This document shows positions 55,597-64,000 of a stretch of 64,000 nucleotides of DNA, in pieces (positions within the stretch are counted from its first letter, which is position 1; each line of letters starts with the position of its first letter). The DNA lies in assembly GCA_035317825.1 (NCBI GenBank), contig DATHGB010000011.1, positions 29,003 to 93,002 of the forward strand. Direction: 5' to 3'. Below the pieces are notes generated by a model. The model was not told the DNA's origin. It made no database searches and worked only from the letters and a program-made list of their open reading frames with translations. The DNA comes from Candidatus Saccharimonadales bacterium. GTDB taxonomy: Bacteria; Patescibacteriota; Saccharimonadia; Saccharimonadales; Saccharimonadaceae. A program made the translations under genes and the position numbers.

Positions 55597-57708
55597 ATGG
55601 ATATTCTTAAAGACCTAAACCCCGCCCAAGCCGAGGCGGTGCAAACCACGTCTGGGCCGCTGCTTATTCTTGCCGGTGCCGGCAGTGGTAAAACAAAAAC
55701 ATTAACTCACCGTATTGCCTACCTTATTTCTCACGAAGCAATTTGGCCTAATGAAATTCTAGCTGTAACCTTTACGAACAAGGCTGCGCGCGAAATGCGT
55801 GAACGGCTGGGCCACTTGTTGCAACAGGACGGATCGGTTCGAAATTTCATGCCATGGATGGGAACGTTTCATGGTGTTTGCGTGCGGTTACTTAGACTTG
55901 ACGGTGATAAAATTGGTATTTCGTCGAACTTTGTTATTTATGACGAGGATGACCGACAAGGGCTGATCAAGCAGGCGATGAAACAATTATCCATTGCGGA
56001 TAAACAGATCAAACCAAGGGCAGTAAGTAGCGCCATCTCGAACGCAAAGAATGAGTTGTTAGATCCGGAAGGCTATGCGGCTTCGAGCAGCTATCCATTC
56101 CAACAGTCCGTGGCTAAGATCTATGCGTTATACGAAAAACTTCGTAAAGAAGCAGGCGCTCTTGATTTTGATGACTTATTGATTGAAACAGTCCGTCTAT
56201 TTCAGGAACAACCGGAAGTACGCAAGAAATGGCGTGCGCAGTTTAAGCATATTCTGATAGATGAATACCAAGATACCAATGCCGCCCAGTACGCTATCGT
56301 CAAAAGTTTAGTGGGTGAAACGCGAAATATTTGCGTAGTTGGGGACGATTGGCAGTCGATTTATTCATGGAGAGGTGCCGATTTTACTAATATTCTCAAT
56401 TTTGAACGTGACTTCCCTGGTGCGAAAATCATCAAACTTGAACAGAACTATCGAAATACGGGTGCGATTTTGGAAGCGGCACAGAATATCATTACCAAAA
56501 ATGTCCAGCGTTCGGATAAAAAGCTGTGGACGACAGAACCAGCTGGCGCTCCCGTTCAAGTCCATCCCGTATATGATGAAAGTGAAGAGGCTTACACGGT
56601 TGCAGGTCGTATTAGTGCACAGGAGGCTATCGGCGCGCGTAAATACGGGGAATTTGCCATATTGTACCGTATGAACTCGCAGAGCTATAGCCTGGAACGG
56701 TCTTTATTGCAGCAACATATCCCCTATCAGATTATTGGCGGCGTAAGGTTCTACGACCGCAAAGAAATCAAAGACGTTATCGCGTACTTACGTTTACTGT
56801 ATCAACCAAATGATCGTATGAGTTTTAGCCGGATTGTTAATGTTCCAACCCGTGGTATTGGCGCAACAAGCCTGGAAAAGTTCCTCACATGGCAGGCAAA
56901 TAGCGGATTCGATATCGTTTCCGCCCTAGTGAATGTTGAACAGACAACCAGTCTAACTCCACGGGCCAAGATGGCCATGGCGAAGTTTGGTGAGATACTC
57001 CGTACTCTACAAGCAAAGCAACAGGCCGATATGGCTCCAAGCGATATCATTCAATACCTCATCGATAAAACGGGTTATCGTGAATACTTATTAGACGGAA
57101 CGCCGCAAGCAGAAGAGCGTGAGTCAAACATCGGGTCGTTAATCTCGGATGCTAAATCGTTCGCGACCTTACCGGATTTCCTCGAAGAAGTTGCGCTTAT
57201 GTCCAGTGCCGATACGGATGGCAACGAGCAAAAGGTAACCTTAATGACCGTTCACGCGGCTAAAGGTCTGGAGTTCCCTGTTGTCTTTATGGTTGGTATG
57301 GAAGAGGGGATGTTTCCACACTCCCGTATCTATGAGGCCGGCCCGAGTGAATTAGAGGAAGAGCGTCGTCTATGCTACGTGGGTATGACCCGCGCACGTG
57401 AAGAACTGCACCTTACGTATGCGCAAAGCCGCCTGCAATTTGGCCAGCGCGGTTATAATCAGCCATCACGGTTTCTAAGTGACATGGGTCATGAAATAAT
57501 GGCGACGCCACCTCCGTCGTTTATGACACCAAAAGATGACAATGAATTCTTTGATATGCCGAGCTTTGATATTGGCGATAATGTTCGTTCGGCGCAATTC
57601 GGAAGAGGTGAGATTGTAGATATTGACGGCATGGCCGTGACCGTAAAATTTGATGGCGGCAGCACTAAAAAATTGAATGTAGAATACGCTCGACTCGAGA
57701 AGCTTTAA
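55597..57708 (+). CDS. pcrA: ATP-dependent DNA helicase of the UvrD/PcrA/Rep family
   Basis: This 703-residue superfamily 1A 3'-5' helicase functions in repair and replication restart. Motif I AGAGSGKTKTLTHR, Ia FTNKAAREMRERL, II ILIDEYQDTNAAQY, III VVGDDWQSIYSWRGA, IV KLEQNYRNTGAIL, V VTLMTVHAAKGLEFPVVFMV and VI RRLCYVGMTRAREEL are all intact. A C-terminal PcrA-like Tudor segment is present (KFDGGSTKKLNVEYARLEKL). TATAAT ends 7 nt before the ATG (leaderless). Confidence 0.96.
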   Translation: MDILKDLNPAQAEAVQTTSGPLLILAGAGSGKTKTLTHRIAYLISHEAIWPNEILAVTFTNKAAREMRERLGHLLQQDGSVRNFMPWMGTFHGVCVRLLRLDGDKIGISSNFVIYDEDDRQGLIKQAMKQLSIADKQIKPRAVSSAISNAKNELLDPEGYAASSSYPFQQSVAKIYALYEKLRKEAGALDFDDLLIETVRLFQEQPEVRKKWRAQFKHILIDEYQDTNAAQYAIVKSLVGETRNICVVGDDWQSIYSWRGADFTNILNFERDFPGAKIIKLEQNYRNTGAILEAAQNIITKNVQRSDKKLWTTEPAGAPVQVHPVYDESEEAYTVAGRISAQEAIGARKYGEFAILYRMNSQSYSLERSLLQQHIPYQIIGGVRFYDRKEIKDVIAYLRLLYQPNDRMSFSRIVNVPTRGIGATSLEKFLTWQANSGFDIVSALVNVEQTTSLTPRAKMAMAKFGEILRTLQAKQQADMAPSDIIQYLIDKTGYREYLLDGTPQAEERESNIGSLISDAKSFATLPDFLEEVALMSSADTDGNEQKVTLMTVHAAKGLEFPVVFMVGMEEGMFPHSRIYEAGPSELEEERRLCYVGMTRAREELHLTYAQSRLQFGQRGYNQPSRFLSDMGHEIMATPPPSFMTPKDDNEFFDMPSFDIGDNVRSAQFGRGEIVDIDGMAVTVKFDGGSTKKLNVEYARLEKL

Positions 57709-57782
57709 GCGTCATCACTAGCGACGTGCTGTCAATTTTGCTATAATTGAATCCAGTGCACCACGTGAGGTGTTACCTATTT

Positions 57783-58952
57783 ATGAACAGACTTATTCAG
57801 AAAACCAGAACCCCTTACGGTGCTATTATCGCGGCTAGCTGTCTTTTGATTTTAATTTTGGGCGTTGTTATGGCGACGCGTACGTACGCCGTTTCACCAG
57901 ACGCCGCGGTAGCATCTGGTAAACGTCTGATCACCATCCACGATGATGGTCAGGATAAAGGTGTTCTGACAAGGGCTACGACGATGCGCCAAGCACTCGC
58001 TGAGGCAAAGATTAACCTTGATGTAAATGACACTGTCGAGCCAGGCCTCGATGAGGAGCTTGTCGGTAATAACTACGAAGCCAATATCTATCGTGCGCGT
58101 CCAGTGACTATCGTTGACGGGGCTATCCGCACCAAGGTTATGTCGCCGTATCGCACGGCTTCTCAGATTGTCAAACAAGCTGGTATGGTGCTACAGGACG
58201 AAGACCTTACAAAGATTGCGGCAAATACCGATCTTGTTTCTGAAGGAACCGGCGTTAGCTTAACGATTGACCGCGCAACACCCGTTACTCTTGTACTATA
58301 TGGCAAACAAACGCAGACATACACGCAAGCCGCTACTGTCGGTGAAATGCTAGAAGAAAAGAAGGTGACGCTTGCCAAAGACGATACATTGTCCGTGGTC
58401 CAATCTACCCCGCTCAAATCTGGTCTGATCATCGAGCTCTGGCGTAATGGCAAACAGACACTTACGCAGGAAGAGGAAATTCCATTTGATACCGATAAGG
58501 TGCAAGATTCTGCACGCGAAGTCGGTTACAAAGAAGTGAAAACTCCAGGCGAAAAGGGTAAGAAGACGGTTACCTATGAGCTTGCTATGAAGAACGGCAA
58601 AGAAGAGAACCGATCCGTTATTCAGAGTGTCGAGACGAAGAAGTCTGTGAAGCAAGTTGAAATCGTAGGATCTAAACTGACGAATACATTCAGTGGTGAT
58701 TTTGCTGGCGCCTTGGCTCGCCTTCGCAGTTGTGAATCTGGCGGTAACTATGCCAACAAAAAGAATCCAAAGTACCGAGGGGCATACCAATACGACTACT
58801 CAACTTGGGCAAACTACGGTGGATTCTACGATCCTGCAGATGCACCTCCGGCATTGCAAGATGAAAAAGCTTGGCTGACATATCAAAAACGTGGATGGCA
58901 GCCTTGGCCATCTTGTTCAAAGAGCCAGGGCCTACAGGATATCTACCGTTAA
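57783..58952 (+). CDS. DUF348/G5 protein with Rpf/transglycosylase-like C-terminal domain
   Basis: This 389-residue exported protein has an N-terminal TM/signal (IIAASCLLILILGVVMATRT), three DUF348 repeats (RLITIHDDGQDKGVLTRATT; PVTIVDGAIRTKVMSPYRTA; PVTLVLYGKQTQTYTQAATV), a G5 domain (VGYKEVKTPGEKGKKTVTYE) and a lysozyme-like domain ARLRSCESGGNYANKKNPKY with the catalytic Glu. It resembles resuscitation-promoting factor of actinobacteria and would cut peptidoglycan. It could act on the host wall or its own. The next gene starts inside its stop codon (TAATG). Confidence 0.92.
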   Translation: MNRLIQKTRTPYGAIIAASCLLILILGVVMATRTYAVSPDAAVASGKRLITIHDDGQDKGVLTRATTMRQALAEAKINLDVNDTVEPGLDEELVGNNYEANIYRARPVTIVDGAIRTKVMSPYRTASQIVKQAGMVLQDEDLTKIAANTDLVSEGTGVSLTIDRATPVTLVLYGKQTQTYTQAATVGEMLEEKKVTLAKDDTLSVVQSTPLKSGLIIELWRNGKQTLTQEEEIPFDTDKVQDSAREVGYKEVKTPGEKGKKTVTYELAMKNGKEENRSVIQSVETKKSVKQVEIVGSKLTNTFSGDFAGALARLRSCESGGNYANKKNPKYRGAYQYDYSTWANYGGFYDPADAPPALQDEKAWLTYQKRGWQPWPSCSKSQGLQDIYR

Positions 58953-60163
58953 TGTTAAACGTAACGAAACCCTTTAGCCGGCAGATACTTGTTGCCGCTA
59001 TGAGCTGCCTTGCGGTGGCTCTTTTAGGACTTGTGCTAGTGAATACCGTACATGCAGAATCTGCTAACCCCGAATCTGGTAAGCGGCTTATTCTTGTACA
59101 TGATAACGGGGTCGACCGGGGACTTTTGACCCGTCAGACGACTCTGCGCAAAGCTCTTGCAGAGGCTAAGATTCCCGTTGACCCGAACGATATTACCGAA
59201 CCTGGTCTTGACGAAAAGCTTGAGGCAAATAACTACGAGGCGAATGTCTACCGGGCCCGGCCAGTCACGATTGTCGATGGCGAAACGCGTATTAAAGTTA
59301 TGTCGGCATACCGCACGGCTAAACAGATTGTGAGTAGCGCCGATGTCACGCTCCGTAACGAGGATATTACGGAAATAAAAGCCAATACCGATATCGTTAG
59401 CCAAGGTACCGGGGTGCGGTTAGAAATTACCCGCGCAACCGAATTTACCCTTATGCTGTACGGCAAAAAGGTCACTGCGTACACGCAAGGTAAGACTGTC
59501 GGGGCAATGATAAAAGAAAAAAGCATTAAGTTAGCAAGTGATGATACCGTCTCCGTATCCCTAAACGTGCCAATAACAGCAGGAACGACAGTAGAGATCT
59601 GGCGTAACGGTGTACAAACGGTAACCGAAGAACAAGCAGTGCCGTTTGTTGTCCAGAAAGTTCTTGATATGGACCGTCCTGTTGGTTACCACGAAATTAA
59701 AACCAAGGGCGAGCCGGGTACGCGTCTTGTCACATACGAGATTGACGCAAAAGATGGCAGAGAAATCAGCCGCAAGGAAATTCAGAATGTCGTTAGTAAC
59801 GATCCGGTAAAGCAAGTCGAGCTTGTCGGTAATAAACCAAGCAACCCACTAAGCAAGTCAAAGGGCGCGGCCTATTTTACGGATAGCCAAGGGGTGAGTC
59901 ATCGTGAAACCTACTACGATTTACCAATGAATGTCGTCATAAATGCCTGTGGCGGCGGCACTTATAGTGTCCGCGCTGACGGTGCTAAGATCGACCGTGA
60001 CGGCTATATTCTAGTAGCGGCAAATTACGGCCGTTACCCGCGTTGTACGGTGGTAGAAACAAGTATGGGGCTTGGAAAGGTGTACGATACGGGTGGTTTT
60101 GCCGCAGTACACCCAGATGGCTTTGACCTTGCAACTGACTGGACTAACAATAATGGGAATTAA
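58952..60163 (+). CDS. DUF348/G5 protein with C-terminal 3D (beta-barrel) domain
   Basis: This 403-residue protein is a tandem paralogue of the upstream gene: TM/signal QILVAAMSCLAVALLGLVLV, three DUF348 repeats and G5 (VGYHEIKTKGEPGTRLVTYE). The C-terminus is instead a 3D domain with GLGKVYDTGGFAAVHPDGFD then LATDW, typical of MltA-like/YuiC lytic enzymes (Asp triad). It is expected to act on peptidoglycan. The ATG overlaps the previous stop by 1 nt, and rsmA follows 3 nt after its stop. Confidence 0.92.
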   Translation: MLNVTKPFSRQILVAAMSCLAVALLGLVLVNTVHAESANPESGKRLILVHDNGVDRGLLTRQTTLRKALAEAKIPVDPNDITEPGLDEKLEANNYEANVYRARPVTIVDGETRIKVMSAYRTAKQIVSSADVTLRNEDITEIKANTDIVSQGTGVRLEITRATEFTLMLYGKKVTAYTQGKTVGAMIKEKSIKLASDDTVSVSLNVPITAGTTVEIWRNGVQTVTEEQAVPFVVQKVLDMDRPVGYHEIKTKGEPGTRLVTYEIDAKDGREISRKEIQNVVSNDPVKQVELVGNKPSNPLSKSKGAAYFTDSQGVSHRETYYDLPMNVVINACGGGTYSVRADGAKIDRDGYILVAANYGRYPRCTVVETSMGLGKVYDTGGFAAVHPDGFDLATDWTNNNGN

Positions 60164-60166
60164 TTA

Positions 60167-60940
60167 ATGTCTGCACCTAAAAAATCTCTCGGACAGCACT
60201 GGTTAAAAGATCGTGACGTACTTGAGCACATTGCGGATTGTGCGGAGTTAGAAGATACGGATACCGTGCTTGAGATCGGTCCTGGACTGGGAACGCTCAC
60301 CTCTGTCCTTCTTCGTCAGTCCATGGGCGTTATTGCCGTTGAATTTGACGAAGAGCTAGCACGTAAACTTCCCGCACAGTTCCCTGGCAAAAACCTGCAC
60401 GTAGTCCAAAGTGATATCCTTTCCTTTGATCTCTCGGGCTTGCCAGCCGATTACAAAGTCGTTGCAAACGTTCCGTACTATATCACGAGTAAAATCGTGC
60501 AGCTTTTAATGACTACCGAAAACAAACCGAGTATTGCCGTTTTGTTGATCCAAAAAGAAGTTGCCGAGCGGCTAGCGGCAAAACCTGGTGATATGAGTAT
60601 CCTGGCGATAAGCGCTCAATTATTTGCAGATGTTACGCTCGGTGATGTTGTGCCTGCCGAATTCTTTACGCCACCTCCAAAAGTTGATTCACAGGTGGTC
60701 ATCTTAAAGACCAGACAACAACCCTTTTTAACGGATATTTCCGAAAAAGATTTCTTCCGCGTGGTCAAAGCCGGATTCTCGGCAAAACGTAAAATGCTCC
60801 GGAGTAGTTTATCTGGGGGGCTGGGTATTTCAAAACCAGAAGCCGAAGAATTACTGAAAAAAGCTAATATAGACCCAAACACTCGCGCTGAGAGTTTATC
60901 ACTTGATGACTGGGTCAGGGTTGCAAGAGCCACCGCATGA
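60167..60940 (+). CDS. rsmA: 16S rRNA dimethyladenosine transferase
   Basis: This 257-residue SAM enzyme dimethylates two adjacent adenines near the 3' end of 16S rRNA. SLGQHWLKDRDVLEHIADCA (usually FLxD), VLEIGPGLGTLTSVLL and the catalytic VVANVPYYITSKIV are present. A KsgA C-terminal helical domain is present. It follows the wall-active pair by 3 nt and overlaps the next gene by 4 nt (ATGA). Confidence 0.95.
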   Translation: MSAPKKSLGQHWLKDRDVLEHIADCAELEDTDTVLEIGPGLGTLTSVLLRQSMGVIAVEFDEELARKLPAQFPGKNLHVVQSDILSFDLSGLPADYKVVANVPYYITSKIVQLLMTTENKPSIAVLLIQKEVAERLAAKPGDMSILAISAQLFADVTLGDVVPAEFFTPPPKVDSQVVILKTRQQPFLTDISEKDFFRVVKAGFSAKRKMLRSSLSGGLGISKPEAEELLKKANIDPNTRAESLSLDDWVRVARATA

Positions 60941-61644
60941 TAGCAGGTGACCAACCAAAAATATTTGCTGATAACGTCGTTGCTGCTGTCTCGTCTAGGA
61001 ATGATGGCAATATGAGTTTTTCAAAAGGCGATCATGCTAAAACAGTACAAAATCGCGTTATTTTTCTAAAGAAAACAGATATTGATCCAGAGCATACGAC
61101 GCTTGTTCGGGTAACATACGAAAACGTCGAACACTTTGCCCGCTATAAAATTATAAGTGACGTTGATAAAGCCGAGGGAATGCTTGACGCTACATCAGAG
61201 CTTGTTGCGGATGCGCTCGTTGTCACAAAGCCTGGCCATGCCTTATTTCTACCTCTTGCTGATTGCGTAGGTGCAATTATTTACGATTCCAAGCAGCATA
61301 TTCTAATGGTTTCGCATCTTGGCCGGCATAGTACCGAGCAACAAGGGGCAACAAAAAGCATCCAGTATTTTATAGATCAGTTTGATACCGATACGAATGA
61401 TATGAAAGTTTGGCTTAGCCCGGCTGTGGGACAAGAAACATATCCGCTTAAAACCCTCAACGACAGTAGCCTTCAGGACGCAATCCTTGAGCAACTGCTG
61501 ACTGCGAATATCCCTCGCCAAAATATTGAATTAAGCGATATCGACACGGCAACAAACGAAAACTATTTTTCGCATAGTCAGTTTTTAGCAGGCAACCGTG
61601 AAGAGGATGGACGCTTTGCAATTGTCGCGATGATGCACGAATAA
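60937..61644 (+). CDS. PgeF/YfiH-like (multicopper polyphenol oxidase superfamily) protein
   Basis: This 235-residue protein has the laccase-domain (DUF152) pattern: DALVVTKPGHALFLPLADCV (the zinc-site Cys), HLGRHSTEQQGATKSIQYFI (equivalent of the usual H-x-G-W-R) and VWLSPAVGQETYPL. Family members hydrolyse purine nucleosides or edit the peptidoglycan stem peptide. The sequence is divergent. The ATG overlaps the rsmA stop by 4 nt, indicating coupled translation. Confidence 0.8.
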   Translation: MIAGDQPKIFADNVVAAVSSRNDGNMSFSKGDHAKTVQNRVIFLKKTDIDPEHTTLVRVTYENVEHFARYKIISDVDKAEGMLDATSELVADALVVTKPGHALFLPLADCVGAIIYDSKQHILMVSHLGRHSTEQQGATKSIQYFIDQFDTDTNDMKVWLSPAVGQETYPLKTLNDSSLQDAILEQLLTANIPRQNIELSDIDTATNENYFSHSQFLAGNREEDGRFAIVAMMHE

Positions 61645-61668
61645 ACCTCTCTGTTATAATAAAAAGCA

Positions 61669-63153
61669 ATGGCTAAAAAACTATACATTACGACTGCTAT
61701 TCCTTACGTCAACGGTAGCCCGCACATCGGTAACGCTCTTGATTATCTAATTGCTGACATTTGGGCACGTTATCAAAAACAGAATGGACATGAAGTCAGA
61801 TTCCAGGTGGGAACCGACGAACACGGCAACAAGATCGCTTCAAAAGCTGCCGAATTAGGGATAACACCTCAAGAATATACTGATAAAATGTACCCTAACT
61901 TTGAAATGTTAATGAGAAAAATTGATGCTAGTTTTACGGATTTTATCCGTACGACCGAACCGCACCACGTTGGCGCCGTTCAGTATATCTGGCAAAAATT
62001 ACAGCCGTATGTCTATAAAGGGAGCTATGAAGGCTGGTACTGCATGGGCCATGAGGCTTTCTTTACCGATAAAGAAGTTGAATCTACGGGAGGTATTTGC
62101 CCTGACCACCAAACCCCGTACGAGCGTGTAAGTGAAGAAAACTATTATCTAAAAACGAGCGCATTTACCGATCAAATCCGCGAAGCAATCGAAACGGGGC
62201 GCATGCAAATTGTGCCCGAATTCCGTAAGAAGGAATTTTTGGAGCTTATTAAAGACGGCCTTCAGGATGTCAGTATTTCACGTCCTAAGAAGAGTCTTTC
62301 CTGGGGAGTACCCGTTCCAGGTGATCCCGAGCAGATTATGTATGTGTGGTTAGATGCGCTTTCCAACTATATTACAGTGCTTGGCTACCCGGACCACGAA
62401 GAATGGAAAGAATACTGGCCAGCAGAAGTGCAGGTGATCGGTAAAGATATCCTTCGTTTCCATGCAGGAATTTGGCCGGCAATGCTTCTAGGGCTTGATG
62501 TTCCGCTTCCGAAAAAGCTGCTTGTTCACGGATTCGTGAATGTCGGTGGTGCCAAGATGAGTAAAACGGTCGGAAATGTGGTTGATCCAAACGAAATTAT
62601 TGACCAGTACGGGTTAGATGCTTTCCGTTTTTTCTTTTCAAGGCATATTCCTACGCTTGATGACGGTGATTTTACCTGGGAAAAATTTGAAACGGCATAC
62701 AACACCGAACTTGGAAACGATCTTGGCAACCTAGTACAGCGCGTATCCAGTATGATTACCAGGTATCAAGCAGGTGTTATTGGTGAAGCGCCAAGTGGAG
62801 AGCACGATATGCAACCATACCGCCAAGCAATGGAATCACTCAATTTCAATAAGGCTGTTGATGAGATCTGGGTGAATGTTCGTTCATTAAACCAGTTTAT
62901 CGAGAATGTTAAACCATGGGAAATCGCTAAAAAACGCGAAACCGACCCCGAAGCCGAGGCTCATCTAGCCGAGGTTCTTGCTCATGCCGTCGGGACACTT
63001 TTACAGGTCGCCGACCTACTTATACCTTTTCTTCCCGGGACCGCGGAAAAGATTCACAAAATGTTCGACAGCGGTGTCATTGTGCCAGTTGAAGGCGTAT
63101 TGTTCCCTAAAGTTTATCTGCATACGCCAGACCCTCACGCGCCAAAGGCGTAA
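61669..63153 (+). CDS. metG: Methionyl-tRNA synthetase
   Basis: This 494-residue class I synthetase has the HIGH motif in YVNGSPHIGNALDYL and a KMSKS-type loop in GGAKMSKTVGNVVDP. The zinc-less connective peptide and anticodon-binding helical domain are of usual size, and the extra C-terminal tRNA-binding domain is missing, making it a minimal form. TATAAT ends 8 nt before the ATG (leaderless). tatD follows 4 nt after the stop. Confidence 0.97.
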   Translation: MAKKLYITTAIPYVNGSPHIGNALDYLIADIWARYQKQNGHEVRFQVGTDEHGNKIASKAAELGITPQEYTDKMYPNFEMLMRKIDASFTDFIRTTEPHHVGAVQYIWQKLQPYVYKGSYEGWYCMGHEAFFTDKEVESTGGICPDHQTPYERVSEENYYLKTSAFTDQIREAIETGRMQIVPEFRKKEFLELIKDGLQDVSISRPKKSLSWGVPVPGDPEQIMYVWLDALSNYITVLGYPDHEEWKEYWPAEVQVIGKDILRFHAGIWPAMLLGLDVPLPKKLLVHGFVNVGGAKMSKTVGNVVDPNEIIDQYGLDAFRFFFSRHIPTLDDGDFTWEKFETAYNTELGNDLGNLVQRVSSMITRYQAGVIGEAPSGEHDMQPYRQAMESLNFNKAVDEIWVNVRSLNQFIENVKPWEIAKKRETDPEAEAHLAEVLAHAVGTLLQVADLLIPFLPGTAEKIHKMFDSGVIVPVEGVLFPKVYLHTPDPHAPKA

Positions 63154-63157
63154 AACC

Positions 63158-63901
63158 ATGCTGATTGATACGCATTGTCATATTCACGAAGCTGACTATC
63201 CGTTAGATGCGGACGAGGTTATAAAACGTGCCTCTGAAGTGGGCGTTGAAAAGATGATTTGTGTCGGTACAAGCGAAGAAAGTTCAAAGCGGGCTGTGGA
63301 ATTCGCCTCAACCAGGCAAGGTATATTTGCCGCAATTGGCGTTCACCCTCATGACACGAAAGATGGCTGGGAAGAGATAACCGCTCATATCCAGAAAAAG
63401 CCGGTAGCTATAGGCGAGATTGGTCTGGATTATTTTTACACGCATAGCCCTCGTGATGTGCAGATAAAAGCCCTAGAGGGTCAGATTGATTTAGCTCTTA
63501 CGCATAACCTGCCGATTATTTTTCATGTTCGCGATGCGTTTTCTGACTTTTGGCCAATACTCGACAACTTCAAGGGTATTCGCGGCGAGCTGCATAGTTT
63601 CACGGATACGAAACAGCATTTGGAAGAGGCGCTAAAGCGCAATTTATACATTGGCGTGAATGGAATCAGCACATTCACCAAAAATGAAGCGCAAAAATCG
63701 ATGTTTTCGTCCATACCGTTGAATAAATTACTACTAGAAACAGATGCGCCCTTCTTGACACCCATACCGTTTCGTGGTAAGGTCAATGAGCCCGGGTTTG
63801 TGAAGGGCGTAGCCGAACATCAAGCTTTAGTCCGTGGATTATCACTTGAACAAATTGCTGCGACCACCTCTGCAAACGCCGCTGCGTTATTCGCACTCTA
63901 A
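63158..63901 (+). CDS. tatD: TatD-family metal-dependent DNase
   Basis: This 247-residue TIM-barrel hydrolase has MLIDTHCHIHEADYP (two metal-binding His), GIFAAIGVHPHD, VAIGEIGLDYFYTHSP (Glu), IIFHVRDAFSDF (His), LHSFTDTKQHL and LLLETDAPFLTP (Asp), all canonical. Relatives are 3'-5' exonucleases or D-aminoacyl-tRNA deacylase-like. It begins 4 nt after metG, a common pairing. A longer frame reading back into metG is not the real start. Confidence 0.95.
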   Translation: MLIDTHCHIHEADYPLDADEVIKRASEVGVEKMICVGTSEESSKRAVEFASTRQGIFAAIGVHPHDTKDGWEEITAHIQKKPVAIGEIGLDYFYTHSPRDVQIKALEGQIDLALTHNLPIIFHVRDAFSDFWPILDNFKGIRGELHSFTDTKQHLEEALKRNLYIGVNGISTFTKNEAQKSMFSSIPLNKLLLETDAPFLTPIPFRGKVNEPGFVKGVAEHQALVRGLSLEQIAATTSANAAALFAL

Positions 63902-63947
63902 TACCAAAAACAAACCAAAAGCCAACTTTAAATAGGTAGGATTAGTC

Positions 63948-64000
63948 ATGACGACTCCAAAATCTAACAATCCCGAAATTTCCCCTTCTGAATTCCTTTC
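63948..64000 (+). CDS. Start of a gene cut by the right edge
   Basis: ATG at 63948 with TAGGTAGGA upstream opens MTTPKSNNPEISPSEFL, which runs into the edge. The N-terminus is polar with no recognisable domain. It follows tatD by 46 nt and could be part of the same transcript. Confidence 0.55.
   Translation, partial: MTTPKSNNPEISPSEFL

Noticed and set aside
58693..58878. Recoded TGA (as in Gracilibacteria/Absconditabacteria).
   Set aside because: TGA serves as a true stop for several genes (for example the decarboxylase ending at 33474), and core enzymes contain no internal TGA.
62978..63157. A 60-residue N-terminal extension of TatD reading back into metG.
   Set aside because: It overlaps the metG coding frame; the family start MLIDTHCH at 63158 is clear.

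Overview
The window looks like part of a small-genome Patescibacteria chromosome, most likely a Saccharibacterium (TM7). This is inferred from gene content and style, not from a database search. It has many tiny leaderless genes, a type IV pilin/pseudopilin cluster, a MurA with an N-terminal HTH domain, paired DUF348/G5 wall proteins (one Rpf-like), little biosynthesis, and TGA used as a normal stop. Most genes have moderate to low GC. Two short genes (near 39.0 and 41.9 kb) and an insertion-sequence remnant (16 kb) are clearly GC-richer and look imported.

Region 1 (1-12 kb) is the most unusual part. Two tRNA genes, tRNA-Arg(UCU) on the minus strand at 6584-6659 and tRNA-His(GUG) on the plus strand at 8476-8553, each head an array of small unrelated genes: NUDIX, EEP nuclease, PPC/DUF296, UbiA, HEAT, DUF1653, HD hydrolase, ASCH-like, SLOG and membrane proteins. 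The genes are separated by a recurring 29-nt site. In each array the last 6-8 nt of the site copy the acceptor end and CCA of the founding tRNA, and the first part is a T-loop-like GTTC(G/T)AA motif. The flank or terminator downstream of the tRNA is also repeated after the sites. The same arrangement, with one gene, occurs at tRNA-Arg(UCG) (21.4-22.2 kb) and in a degenerate form at tRNA-Lys (24.4-25.1 kb). I read these as tRNA-anchored, integron-like gene cassettes. No recombinase is encoded in the window.

Region 2 (12-24 kb) carries envelope and surface genes: murA with a VOC gene, glyA, two major-type pilins and three pseudopilins, an IS481-like transposase relic, murB, a Cdc48-like AAA ATPase, another pilin and an MDR oxidoreductase. 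Region 3 (24-38 kb) holds a secreted carboxylesterase, GDPD, an AsnA-like class II synthetase behind a probable attenuator, a polyprenyl synthase, folD, a response regulator, an ODC-like decarboxylase with two acyltransferase-like proteins, and a large sensor histidine kinase. A strong promoter and terminator next to it delimit a structured ncRNA of about 125 nt.

Region 4 (38-46 kb) is accessory. It has two GC-rich orphan genes with textbook sigma-70 promoters, an M16-like single-domain peptidase, a second polyprenyl synthase, and a duplicated two-gene module: a small beta-rich protein beside an HTH + EgtD-like methyltransferase, with shared TGTAACATACAAT promoter sites. Region 5 (46-64 kb) is core: a GH5 glucanase, pyk, pgk and tpiA (lower glycolysis), membrane-anchored surface proteins, pcrA, two tandem DUF348/G5 wall-active proteins, rsmA, a PgeF-like protein, metG and tatD. 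Across the window more than 20 genes have a TATAAT-like box ending 5-9 nt before the ATG, so leaderless transcription appears to be common.
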